NCBI RefSeq assembly: GCF_028009165.1
Contig: NC_079242.1
Span: 62,001 to 126,000, forward strand
Length of the DNA: 64,000 nt
Direction: 5' to 3'
Source of the DNA: Akanthomyces muscarius
Taxonomy: Eukaryota > Ascomycota > Sordariomycetes > Hypocreales > Cordycipitaceae
Positions 37,281-47,362 of the stretch are shown in pieces. How positions within the stretch are numbered: the first letter of the stretch is position 1; each line of letters opens with the position of its first letter. The notes below the pieces were generated by a model that was not told where the DNA came from, did not search any database, and saw nothing but the letters and a program-made list of their open reading frames with translations. The position numbers and the translations under genes were made by a program.

Positions 37281-38169
37281 TCATCGGTAGCGGTACTCAG
37301 GCTTAATGTAGTCAGCGAAAGTCTGGGGTTCCGGGTACTCGGGAGCGTGGTGGTGGCCGTGGTGGTCGTCTTCGGCACCGACATAGTCCATCTTGTAGAC
37401 GCTGCCGCACTCGGGACAGCGCTCAATGGGGCGATCCTTGGAAATCTAAAGAGGTGTTAGGGACGATACACGATGTAGGGTCTTGAATGTAAACGTACGC
37501 CGAGCCAGGTCACGACGTGGGAATCGGCAGGGTAGCCGGTGCAGCCGAGGTACTGCTCGTCGCCGGCAGAGCGAACGGAGATGGGGTTCTCCATCGTACC
37601 CTTGCGGCTGGAGTCGAGGGGGCGCATGTCGAAAATATCGACACCCTCCATCTTTCCGAGAATTTCGAGACGCTCGAGACCGGTCGACTGCTCCAGGTCG
37701 GTAGGGACGGTGCCGGCCTTGGCGCCAGGCCCCATCAGATCGTCCTCAGTCTTGATCTCTGCAGAAGAAGGGTAATTGTCAGCTTTCTCATTACGTCTTT
37801 TCTATCGTCGTGTCGCAATTGATTGATTCGGGCGACGCTATTTCGCGATCGGATGTTGTCGGGAGTCGCGATGGCTCCATCGAAGCGAGGGACAAGAATA
37901 AAATTCCAAAAACGTACGGTTGAAGGTCTTGTAGGCGCCGACAGTCTTGCTGCTGTCGTGGGCGAGGGCCGCAGCCTGCTCGCTAGGGGTGGAAGGGCCC
38001 TTGGCGGCTTCGCCTGCGAAGACGTCAGTATCTAGCATTCCGTGGAAAACAAATATTTTGCCGGAGCGAATGGCGTACGGCGGACAAAGGAGGTGGCGAA
38101 GGAGCGGGCGACGACGGGCTTGATGGCAGCACGGCGAGCCGCGGCGATGGCGGTGCGTTGCATAAACAT
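37281..38169 (-). CDS. cox4: cytochrome c oxidase subunit IV (mammalian Vb type), mitochondrial
   Basis: Nuclear-encoded zinc-binding subunit of respiratory complex IV. The start MFMQRTAIAAARRAAIKPVV is an amphipathic Arg/Ala presequence. Introns after FATSFVRR, after VGAYKTFN and before ISKDRPIERCPECG break the frame. The mature part has the typical EDDLMGPGAKAGTVPTDLEQ, the segment GLERLEILGKMEGVDIFDMR, and the zinc site formed by EQYLGCTGYPADSHVVTWL and RPIERCPECGSVYKM. The protein ends EYRYR. A second in-frame ATG two codons downstream (38161-38163) is an alternative start. Confidence 0.95.
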
Positions 38170-38648
38170 GGCGACACGGTTCGGTGCGGTTCGGTCGGGG
38201 TTGGTGGTGAAGCGGATGGAGAGGAAGTGGTGGCCTGTTGTCGAGGGATTTGTGAGATGAGCTGCTTCGGGTGGAAAGGTGCCCAGTTCTCCTAGGCATT
38301 GGCCAATCACAGGGCGCGTAATCGAATCACGTGAGCCTCGCGCTTTGCCGAGCAGCGACATCAGCTCATCTTGTCACAAGCCAGCGTCATCCCGAATATG
38401 GGGAGAACAAATCTTTAAAAACACCGAACGCATGCATTTCTTCTCCCATTGACTGTTAATTATCATTCTAGTATCGCTCAGATTACTCGATTGCCCAGTT
38501 GTCATTAGCCGCTGTTGATTCCTCTAAACACTCAAAGCCGATTCCGCGTTGGGAAGCAAAGCACGCCGTGTTGCCCTCATACCAAAATATCCCAAATCCA
38601 AGTTCCCAAATACCACGGCAAAAATCCCTCCGCGCATGGTGATGTTTC
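38170..38648. other. intergenic region
   Basis: 480 bp between the COX subunit IV gene start and the 3' end of the unrecognised gene; expected to hold the COX4 promoter. Nothing else seen. Confidence 0.5.
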
Positions 38649-39853
38649 TCAGAGCTTGGCTCTCGCATTTTCGGCCCGATGAGCGTTGACTCCCGCATAC
38701 ACTTGGGGTCGACTCGTCTGATCTCGGCGCTTTCTGCGTCGCATCTCCAGACGCGAGATACGCAACGCCAAGTCGCGACCTCCAAGGCGAGAGCTGGTAT
38801 GGGAGCCTTCCCACGGAGCTGCTGATAGCTTCGGTGCTATTGCTTGGCTGCGTGATCCTGTCTTCTTGTGCTTGCCAAATTTGTTCTCGTTGCCAGTGAG
38901 AGACGCCCAATAAAGGACAATTGTCCGAAAAACTGGATCGGCTTGACCACTGTCGTCTCCCATACTGCGAATAATTCCTGACAGGCTATTTCGAGAATTG
39001 CTGAGGGCATTATGAAGATCAGGCCTAAGACTCTTACAAATAACCCACCGGTAAAACTCATAGGGATCCATGACTAGCTTCTTCTTCAGGTAGAGTTCCT
39101 GGAGATTGGAAATCTTTAGCGCAAACTTGTAGAGAAGCTCTTTCTCGCATAAGCCCTGCGCTGGCATGTACTTTTTAGCGACGAGCTGGTTTGGGTGATA
39201 TTTGCCAGTGTCGTTGCCAAAGATCTCCCGAATCTTGGCATATTTAGAACAGTCGTCGCTTGCGACTTTTTCCTTTTGTCGAAGCTTGTTCTTTCGATCC
39301 GTTTTGGGAATACCAAGCGCTTCAGCTTGAGCTCGAAAATGCTGCTTGTTTTGCTGCGCATCTTGCTCTGCAAGAAGAAGCGTGTCGAGGGAAAGCCATC
39401 CCTTTTCCTAGTAGGGTGACGATTCATCGATACGCTCCACAGGGACACCGCGAACGGCAAAGGGTTCTTGGTAGGCTTTACCATTGGCGGTCAGAACAAA
39501 GATAGAATCAGAAGTGGTTGCGAGAGCTTGAAACATCTTAGTCCTGATGCGGCTGTCGACATTTTGGAACGGAGATCTAGACGCGGCGAGGCGTCCCAGC
39601 TTTGTTCATTAGCACACGTCGTGGGATGGCCGGATGGATTTGGCAATAGACCTACATCTTGTCCTGATAATTCCGGCTTCGAGATGGGCACAAGAGCTGG
39701 TTTCTGGGCTGAGGCTTTAGCCCCTTCGAAAATAAAACCGCGAAGTAAAGGGGGAGTGGCGGCCTTCCTGCCGCCAACGTTCTTCGATGTTTTGTCCGTC
39801 TGGACTGCCTCGGCAGCCGCAGCCCCGGAATGCGGCATTGGGTGGATGTACAT
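38649..39853 (-). CDS. unrecognised conserved-looking protein, about 360 aa
   Basis: I do not recognise this protein. A model with exon 1 from MYIHPMPHSGAAAAEA to PELSGQD, a 56-nt intron (GTAGGT...AAAG, branch GCTAATG), exon 2 from LGRLAASRSPFQNVDSR to GVPVE, a 66-nt intron (GTATCG...TTCTTGCAG) and exon 3 to the stop at 38649 gives exactly 360 codons plus stop. The second intron removes an in-frame TAG at 39408-39410. Exons 2 and 3 have clear protein-like content: MFQALATTSDSIFVLTANGK, KIREIFGNDTGKYHPNQLVA, YEFYRWVICKSLRPDLHNAL, with charged helical stretches and a very basic C-terminus (SRLEMRRRKRRDQTSRP). No signal peptide or membrane segment. Probably a soluble or nuclear protein. Confidence 0.55.
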
Positions 39854-40245
39854 TATGCGCTCGAGTGAGCGGGGGTTTCGAAAAGTCAGAAACGACTGTA
39901 GATGAGTATGAAGTAGGGTAGAACAGCTTGACGCTGTATTGAGGTGTTGCTGCACAGTGGAAGGATCAGGAGAGGAGGGAGAGAAGGGAGAGAAGGCTGC
40001 GCGAGAGCAACACGTGCAGTAAATAAATAAGTGGCGAAGGCAGCAACGAACAGCTTCAGTCTGTGTATGTGCGCGCTTCGGTAGCAGTGAATGGAGTCTC
40101 CGCCATTCACTGCTGCCAGCTGGCGACTAGTAGGAGTACAAACAGAGTAAACTACGCAGCCCAGACTGGCTAAGAATACGCTAGATCTATTTATCTTTAC
40201 AACTTGATTTACTAGCATGTGAGTTATACTAATATATTGCCATAC
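39854..40245. other. intergenic region
   Basis: About 390 bp separating the unrecognised gene from the M61 peptidase stop codon. No features seen. Confidence 0.5.
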
Positions 40246-42108
40246 TTAGATAAATTCTTTTTCTATAGTTTTTGGGGCTAAAATACTCCCGAGAATGTCT
40301 GGTCCACCGTGAGGCTCTAAAGTAGGGTATACTAAGCCAGTGCCGTGGTTGATTGCTGTATCCCACGATTCTTCATCGCCCTTAAGACTTAGCTGCACTT
40401 TACCATCAGGCTGCCCTTGTGTCACCACAATCGCTGCTGTGAGCTCATCTAGGCTATACTTGTTCCCTCTGACGCGCGTAATCTTTTGCGAAGGCGCTAG
40501 GCCAGCCTCGTCCGCCCGACTGAAGCGTTGCACGTCGACGATGGTGCCGTCTTCAGCGACGCGTACGCCTAGCGAGTGCCAAACAGAGTGTCGGCGCTGC
40601 GCGTTAGGCACGGGCGACTCAATCTGCTTGTCCGTGTAGCAGAAATTATAGCCGGCGCGCTTGAAGCCTGCTAGGTTGGCTTGCGCCTGTGGCGTCTGTA
40701 CGCGCTCCTGGATGAAGGCTGCCCAGTCGTGTGGCAGCGTCTCTTCAAGTGCTGACACGACCTCGTTCAATGTGTAAGCAACGACAAGCGGCTGCCTCTC
40801 GCCAGCCGTGCCAAAGAACCTGCGTGCAAAGTCATCCAGCGTCTTAGTTCCGCGGCTACGCTCTCGGATCAGGGTATCGACATCAAGCCAGAGCAGGGTT
40901 CCTTCATCATAGTAGTCAGCGCCACGCAGGTAGCTCTCCCATCCGCTCGGCCCTGTGGCTTTAAGGGCCACGCCCGTCGCCGTGTCTTCAGTCGGCCGCC
41001 AGCCCCGACCCGATTGGCACTGCATATCGGCGATGGCGATAGCGAATTTAGTTTTAATAGTGCTCTGGGCCGATAAACCAGATCGCGCGGCTAGCACATA
41101 GCCATAATAGTTTGTAAGGCCTTCATATACCCACAATAAGGTGCCATCGAGAGGCGTAGTGAAGTCGCTCGGCACGTGGCCCGCCGGACGGCGATACTTG
41201 CCGTTCCACACATGCGCATACTCGTGGCAAAAGAGTTCACCCATCCAGTCAAAAAGGTCATCATCAGCGTAGACTCTGCTTGAAGTTAGGAGGTGGCACG
41301 ACTCGGCATGCTCTATGCCCCCTCCGTCGGCTCGCTGTTCCCCTGGCTGGAGGATGTCCGATGAGATGGACAGAAACTTGTACTGTTGGTAAGGCCCTGA
41401 GCCAAAAAGCGCTGTGGCTTCATCAATGAGTCTTCTGAGCTTGTCGAGCCGTTTTCGAGGGGTTTCAATAAGTTCCGGTTCGCTAAAGGCGACGCAGAGC
41501 TGGTGCTTGCCGTCCTTGGTAATATTGTTCTGGCTGAGGTACTGTCCTATCAGCACAGGCGAGTCTTCCAGTCTCTCTGCTGACACTGGCTTGAATTTTA
41601 TTATTCTGTGTGCGCCGTCAGAGGCAGCCTCCGCCTCAGCCAGAAGGCAGGTAGCGTAGTCCCAATGTCCCAAGATCCGAATTGTAGCTTGAATGGGAGT
41701 CCTTGACACCTGGCAGTAGGCTGGGTGCATCATGAATGATTCCCATGAGGCCATGGCCATGCGCCTTGTGAGATGCCCCTTCATGATGGCGTCAAATCCA
41801 GCGTGCACCGTTGTCACCCCGCTTGGAATGTCGACATGATAAATATGAAGCTGTGTGGAATCGCGACGCCACTTAAGCGTCCGGTTGCCATGGTCGGCAG
41901 TAAATGTGAGACCTGCGATGCGATTGACAGGTCCATTAGGCTTGTGTGAGGCGCAGAGCCAAAGAGGCGTCGTGAAGCTGGCCGTGGTGTTGGGCCGCAC
42001 GGGCAAATTGGCCTCGACATGGGCGAGACGGCGCGGGACGTCCGTCAAGTCGACAGTAAGCTGAATAGTTCGCATGGTTACTGCTTCTGCAACTGTTTGT
42101 GCTACCAA
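40246..42108 (-). CDS. M61-family (glycyl aminopeptidase-type) metallopeptidase with PDZ domain
   Basis: Zinc metalloaminopeptidase of MEROPS family M61, which removes N-terminal Gly or Ala. A single uninterrupted frame of 620 codons. The N-terminal beta domain begins MRTIQLTVDLTDVPRRLAHV, and the catalytic domain contains GGGIEHAESCHLL and the zinc motif HEYAH (residues 295-299: FCHEYAHVWNGK), with the third ligand likely Glu329 in WVYEGLTNYYGY. Near residues 505-570 is a PDZ-like segment (GVRVAEDGTIVDVQRFSRAD, GLAPSQKITRVRG), as in bacterial M61 enzymes. No signal peptide is evident, so the enzyme is probably cytosolic. The family is mainly bacterial, and the lack of introns beside intron-containing neighbours suggests an origin by transfer. 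The ATG of MRTIQL, 11 codons downstream, is an alternative start. Confidence 0.9.
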   Translation of the reverse strand: MVAQTVAEAVTMRTIQLTVDLTDVPRRLAHVEANLPVRPNTTASFTTPLWLCASHKPNGPVNRIAGLTFTADHGNRTLKWRRDSTQLHIYHVDIPSGVTTVHAGFDAIMKGHLTRRMAMASWESFMMHPAYCQVSRTPIQATIRILGHWDYATCLLAEAEAASDGAHRIIKFKPVSAERLEDSPVLIGQYLSQNNITKDGKHQLCVAFSEPELIETPRKRLDKLRRLIDEATALFGSGPYQQYKFLSISSDILQPGEQRADGGGIEHAESCHLLTSSRVYADDDLFDWMGELFCHEYAHVWNGKYRRPAGHVPSDFTTPLDGTLLWVYEGLTNYYGYVLAARSGLSAQSTIKTKFAIAIADMQCQSGRGWRPTEDTATGVALKATGPSGWESYLRGADYYDEGTLLWLDVDTLIRERSRGTKTLDDFARRFFGTAGERQPLVVAYTLNEVVSALEETLPHDWAAFIQERVQTPQAQANLAGFKRAGYNFCYTDKQIESPVPNAQRRHSVWHSLGVRVAEDGTIVDVQRFSRADEAGLAPSQKITRVRGNKYSLDELTAAIVVTQGQPDGKVQLSLKGDEESWDTAINHGTGLVYPTLEPHGGPDILGSILAPKTIEKEFI

Positions 42109-43212
42109 GATGACACAAAGTCGAGCTGGAAAGTACTGGTAGGGGCGACTGGCAATCGCGGGGTTGTATCCTCAGCCAGGCTAGAGCCTGGCCGCCACGT
42201 AACAACGCCAGACGTCCGGATGCGGTACCCCATGGCAAGAGCGCGCGAGGGACTTCTGGCGAGGCTAAGAAGTATACGCGCGGCTGTTTGTATGACGATA
42301 GAACCTCCAAAGCGATACAATCAGGCGTGAGGATGTAACGAGATGAGACTTTCTGCGTGGTTTGCCGACAACCTGCCGTGTCGGTCGCTATGACGGCCGG
42401 CGGGCTGAACTCCTAGCATCTTACGCTTGTGGAAGGGTAAGAGGGAATAATGAGGTAAAGTATATACTTCTTGGAATACATGCATGGCGCAATGGCTCAT
42501 AATAAACTGGCACGAATCCCGCTGATTGTGCGATTATAGGTACTCGACACTAAATTCAAACACCAATAGGACACCTGCAGCTAGTAGCCCGATGCGCATT
42601 CCCAGGGCCAGCCTTATCTACCCTGCATCTGTCGAAATGGTTGATACTTGCGCGTCGGTGACTTTTTAGCCGTCGCGAGAACTTTTCCGCTGTAGAAAGA
42701 AGATTTAGGGAAAACACAGGGAACAGATGAAATGAACTAAGTTTAAGACGACAGAGAGAGTGGAATAAGAGCCCATGGTTGCCGGCACACAATTGGGTTT
42801 CACGATCTCAAGCGCCTCGTGTCTTTTGTGACACATTTGTCAGAACAGCCTATTCTGTTTTGCGAGAAAGTACGGGGGCACGGAGGCGAAATTGGTGCAA
42901 AAGGCCATGATGTATCTTAGTGGGGGATTTTAAACAGCATTTGGCAACTTATCCATATCCCCAACTGCGTCATCGGTGACTCCAAGGCCGTGGCGCCATA
43001 GTTTGTAACGCCACCCCCACTAAGCTGTGCCTGAAGAGCCTAATAAACTCGTGGAGGCTGATGTAGGGGCAGCCATTTTGAACCTTCATCTGCCTGACCG
43101 CATATATAAAACTTGCCTGTCCGACCCTGGGTCTCTGACTTTTTCTTTTTGGCAACACATATGCCTTCACAACAGAAACAGATACACAGATACACAGACG
43201 GCAACCACAAAT
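42109..43212. other. divergent intergenic region
   Basis: 1.1 kb between the M61 peptidase (minus) and Dom34 (plus), containing both promoters. No coding frame with motifs. Confidence 0.5.
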
Positions 43213-44510
43213 ATGAAACTGCTATCGCAAAAGCAGTTCAAGGACGTCGAGGAGGAGCAAGTCACACTCCAGCCCGAGGAACCTGAAGACATGGTAGCTA
43301 CCTGCAATCCCACCCTCGTCTATGTCTAGATGCCTATAAGGTTGTGTGCTAACCTCTACAGTGGCATGCATACAATCTCATAGTCGTCGGCGACCGCGTT
43401 CGCGGTCACGCTATTCGCAAAGTGAGCCTTGTCAATGGTGGCACCGGCGCCACCCAGTCGGAACGCGTCCACGTCGACCTCACCATCAAAGTCAAGTCGC
43501 TCTTTTTCGACCCAGCCGCCTCGTCGTTGCGCGTCTCAGGCATCATCTGCTCCGAAAACGAACATGCGCCTATGGGATCCCACCACACCCTCGACCTCGA
43601 AGTTGACCGTCCGTTTACTCTCATCAAGGCGCACGGCTGGGACAGCGTCGCCCGCGAGGCGCTCGCACAAGGCCTCGGCGACGATCGCAACCGCGCGACC
43701 GCCACAATTGTCATGCAGGAAGGCCTTGCCAATATTTGCCTCATTACCGAGTTCAGAACCATTTTCAAGGCCCGTGTGGACCACGTGGTGCCCAAAAAGA
43801 GAGACGCTGCGGCCACGCAGGATGCGGGCATTAAGAAATTTTACGAAAAGACCCTCGCCACTCTCCTTCGCTCAATAGACTTCGCCGCCCCGCGCCCACT
43901 GCTGCTCGCCAGTCCGGGCTTCATCGCCACAGATTTCAAAGAATACATTGCCCAGCAGGGCCGCGACAAGTCCGACAAGATACTCACCTCGGTCGCAAAG
44001 CAGGCCACCATCATTCACTCCAACTCGGGCCACATGCACAGCCTGCGCGAGGTACTCAAGAGTCCCGCGGTCATGGCCCAGATGCGCGACATGAATTTTG
44101 CCAAGGAGGCACAGTATATGGACACCTTTTTCGAGCTGCTCAAGCGCGACGACGGCCGCGCTTGGTACGGCGCCCATGCCGTCATCAAGGCCATTACCGA
44201 TGGCGCTGTCGGCCCTGGCGGCGGCGTGCTGCTCATCAATAACTCGCTGTTTCGCAGCAACGACCTCGCGATTCGCAAAAAGTACGTGGCCCTAGTTGAC
44301 AAGGTAAAGCTGGACGGCGGCGAGACGCGAGTGCTCAGCAGCGATCACGAAAGTGGCCAGCGCCTCAAGATGCTGGGCGATATTGCGGCCATTCTAAATT
44401 ACCCCATGCTTGACCTGGACGAGGACGAAGAGGAGGAGGAAGCACAGCCAGAAGTAGATAGAATCAGGCACGAGGAAGACGATGTCGGCATGTTGGATAG
44501 CGTCATTTGA
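43213..44510 (+). CDS. dom34: Dom34/pelota, ribosome rescue factor
   Basis: eRF1-like protein that, with Hbs1, splits stalled ribosomes in no-go and non-stop mRNA decay; cytosolic. Exon 1 (43213-43293, MKLLSQKQFKDVEEEQVTLQ ... EPEDM) joins across a 68-nt intron with branch GCTAACC to exon 2 (43362-44510, WHAYNLIVVGDRVRGHAIRK), giving 409 residues. Three eRF1 domains follow in order: the Sm-like N domain, a central domain with VVPKKRDAA and FYEKTLATLLRSIDF but no GGQ motif, as expected for pelota, and a C-terminal domain (DGRAWYGAHAVIKAITDGAV). It ends in an acidic tail (DEDEEEEEAQPEVDR). The exon join restores the conserved PEEPEDMWHAYNLI. Confidence 0.96.
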
Positions 44511-44718
44511 AGAACTGTTCAAATAATAAATAAAGTAAAAAGTTGGAAAATTCAGAAGCCAAATTCAAGAACAGCGCTACACTAGCGCACCGTGGTAATC
44601 ATAATACTTCTGATCGCAAACCAGATGGTGGAATACTATTATGCATCGGCAGATAGCGCAAGGCGTAACTAATACACTGACTTCAGCGGTGAGGCGGCGC
44701 GAAAACTCGACAGGCTAG

Positions 44719-45141
44719 TTAACAGTAACCGCCAGGACCCTTGCCCCCTGACGATGATTTGCTTATGTCTGCCTTTTCGCGCTGATCTTTTGATGCCCCT
44801 TTGGCTTCATTGTTCTGTCCTGGTGATTTGCTGCCCTCCTTTGGCGGTTTACTCAGATCTGTGTTTGCTCCACTGAGTTCGAGAGGGCTGTTGCCAGAGC
44901 CATCGGTTGAATCGTGTAGCTCCGCTTCTGGCGCATTTTTCTTAGTGGACGCAAAAGCAGTGTCAAGCGCCGATACATCGTCGTCACGGCCAGACATTGT
45001 ATGCTCTGCCGAATGAGGTTCGAGGCTGTCACGATCTTGGGTGTCTTTATAGGCATAGGCCGAGACAGCGCTGCCATGAAAAAGGCGACCACAGATGATA
45101 GGCCTAGCGCGGACAGTGACTCGTCGTAGGGCAACGGACAT
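44719..45141 (-). CDS. small hypothetical protein, probably mitochondrial
   Basis: 140-codon single frame. The N-terminus MSVALRRVTVRARPIICGRL is Arg-rich, without acidic residues, and ends near FHGSAVSAYAY, consistent with a mitochondrial presequence and cleavage site. The rest is hydrophilic and probably disordered (Ser, Lys, Asp, Gly), ending SKSSSGGKGPGGYC. I have no function for it; similar small proteins occur in other ascomycetes by my recollection. It is the only frame of this quality in the interval between Dom34 and the aldo-keto reductase. Confidence 0.6.
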   Translation of the reverse strand: MSVALRRVTVRARPIICGRLFHGSAVSAYAYKDTQDRDSLEPHSAEHTMSGRDDDVSALDTAFASTKKNAPEAELHDSTDGSGNSPLELSGANTDLSKPPKEGSKSPGQNNEAKGASKDQREKADISKSSSGGKGPGGYC

Positions 45142-46005
45142 ATTAGCGGCTTCTCGGGCAAGTAGTGTCGTCGAGCGGACAAATGCTGTATTTTTCTTTT
45201 TGGGCCGCGATTATCTAGAATCGAGTGCAGGCTGAACTCATGTAATAACGTAACGAGAAGGAGAAGTTATGCATAATGCGCAACAGCCAATTTAGATCTC
45301 GTTCTTGTAGTGCTCTAAGCCCGTGAGTGAGGATGCTGAGTCATGGGTCTCAGCATGACGGAATGATGATAGCTACGAAGTACGGTAATAACTGCGGACT
45401 GTAGGTGTAATAATGACCGTTGTAACGGATTAGGATGAGGTGTAGTCGTTGGCCCGGTGTATATCATAGTACCCTCCAATGCCAGTAGCCGTACAACAGA
45501 GCTTCGTCCGAGTTTAGATTTCGAACCACGGCAGCAGAACTCATTGTTAGTGCCAACCTGTTTTGGGGGAACTTGCACCAAAAAAAAGAAGAAAAAAACA
45601 CCATCCCAACGGTCGCTAACGTAGGACCATGTGTCCAGCTTCAGCTTCATTTACGCCGTCCTTTAAATGACATCGGGATATACAGGCTTGACTGGCTCGG
45701 AAGTCCAAATGCGCTATTGATGCCATGGGACTTCGATGGAAGCTGTTGGTGAGACTTGGTGAGATCCGGGACAGTGGTTGTGCTGCACTGAGTAATAGTG
45801 CCTACCTACCTAGGCAACTAGGTACCTGGAAGGCTACCTACAGTGGCTTGTGGGCCAGTGCTGGTTGCCCAACCGGCCCCGGGACCCACGTCTTGTCACA
45901 CAATGCCATGTTTGACGCAAGCAACATTTCATCTTTTAGTCACTTCAAATCAATTCTTCCTTTTTCCATTCGTCAACTTACATGCACAAACGTACAGCTG
46001 TGGCA
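45142..46005. other. divergent intergenic region with TAGGTA-type words
   Basis: Promoters of the small mitochondrial protein (minus) and the aldo-keto reductase (plus). At about 45800-45842 there is a cluster of CCTACCTACC/TAGGTACC words. A minus-strand frame at 45315-45650 is not convincing. Confidence 0.45.
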
Positions 46006-47070
46006 ATGTCGCAGAAATTCACGCTCGCTTCCACGGCCAAGCTCAACTCGGGATATGAAATCCCGCTCCTTGGCTTCGGTGTACTTGATCTACATGGTCA
46101 CGCAAATAAGTAGTTCCTCTGGCTAACTATTCTGTCAGGTCTATCAAATGTACGAACTATAATAGCCTGGCAATAACGGCCTGGCGATAACGGTCAAACA
46201 CGCAGCTAATTCATGCAGCCCGAAAGAAGAGTGCCCAGCCATCTGCCAAAAAGCTTTAGAAGCAGGCTACCGACATGTGCGCTCTACAATCAACAAAGCT
46301 GAGTAGATCTTTTCTTAGGCTAACACTCACAGATCGACTCGGCTTCCCTCTACCGTAATCAGGGCGAGTCTGCTTCTGCCATCCCGGCATCAGGCGTTCC
46401 ACGCAGCGATGTCTTTTTCACCTCCAAGGTGCCATTTTTCAAGGCCCCCATGGGCTACGACAGCACCCACAAGCTCGTCGACGCCGCTCTCGAGCAGACG
46501 CAGCTCAATTACCTGGACCTGATGCTTATCCACTGCCCCTACGGCGGGCCCGAGGCTCGCAAAGGTGCATGGCGCGCACTTGTCGAGTGCGTCGAGGCCG
46601 GCAAGGTACGCTCCATCGGTGTCTCCAACTACGGCGTGCACCACCTCGAGGAGCTCGAAGCCTATATCAAAGAGCTCGAGGCCGAGCGCGGCCCCGGCAA
46701 GGGCGGTGTACTTTCTGTCGGCCAGTGGGAGCTTCACCCATGGCTGATGCGAAAAGATGTGACGGAATGGTGCAGGAAGCGCGGCGTCGTGCTAGAAGCC
46801 TACTGCCCGATTGTCCGCGGTGAGCGCTTTGGTGACCCCAAGCTGAAACAGCTGGCCGCCAAGTATAGCAAGTCGGAGGCGCAAATCTTGTTACGTTGGA
46901 GCTTGCAAAAAGGTTTCGTGCCCCTGGTCAAGACAGTCACGCCGAGCCGCGTTTTGGAGAATGCGGACTTGTATAAATTTGAGTTGACAGAGAATGAAGT
47001 CAACGATCTCGCAACTGACGAGTATAGCCCGTGTGCGTGGGATCCGTCTGTTGAGACGCTTGATAAATGA
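46006..47070 (+). CDS. aldo-keto reductase, with an 11-nt micro-exon
   Basis: NADPH-dependent oxidoreductase of the AKR superfamily (TIM barrel), cytosolic. Four exons: 46006-46080, 46139-46149, 46219-46276 and 46333-47070, giving 293 residues. The second exon is only 11 nt (GTCTATCAAAT) and restores the conserved LGFGVYQIPKEECPAICQ. The catalytic tetrad is visible: Asp and Tyr in HIDSASLYRNQGE, Lys in FFTSKVPF, His in LIHCPYGG. Cofactor-binding elements include SIGVSNYGVHHLEEL, YCPIVRGERFGDP and PLVKTVTPSRVLENADLY. Substrate is not predictable. Confidence 0.93.
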
Positions 47071-47362
47071 CGCATTCGAGAGCGGTCTGCATCGCAAGTC
47101 AAAATTACAAAATGATCTCAATAAACACCATTATCAGTATTATCGATCTTTTACGAATTAAATTAATTACTCATGAATTTGGAAGCGCAACTTGCACCGA
47201 GGTCGTGCGTCATTCGTAGCCCCGCACGTGACTCCGTGCGAGTAACGCGTCAACACACTGGTACAGCTTCACGTTTAGACCAACAACCAGCGACAGTTTC
47301 ACGTCGAAAAATGTGCCAGCCGGAGTTGCCCAGGTAGCACACGGACGAATAGTACATTCAAA

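Noticed and set aside
39408..39410. In-frame TAG in the unrecognised minus-strand gene, suggesting a nonsense mutation
   Set aside because: A 66-nt intron with donor GTATCG and a strong pyrimidine-rich acceptor (CTTCTTCTTGCAG) removes the stop and keeps the frame; the whole model gives an exact codon number.
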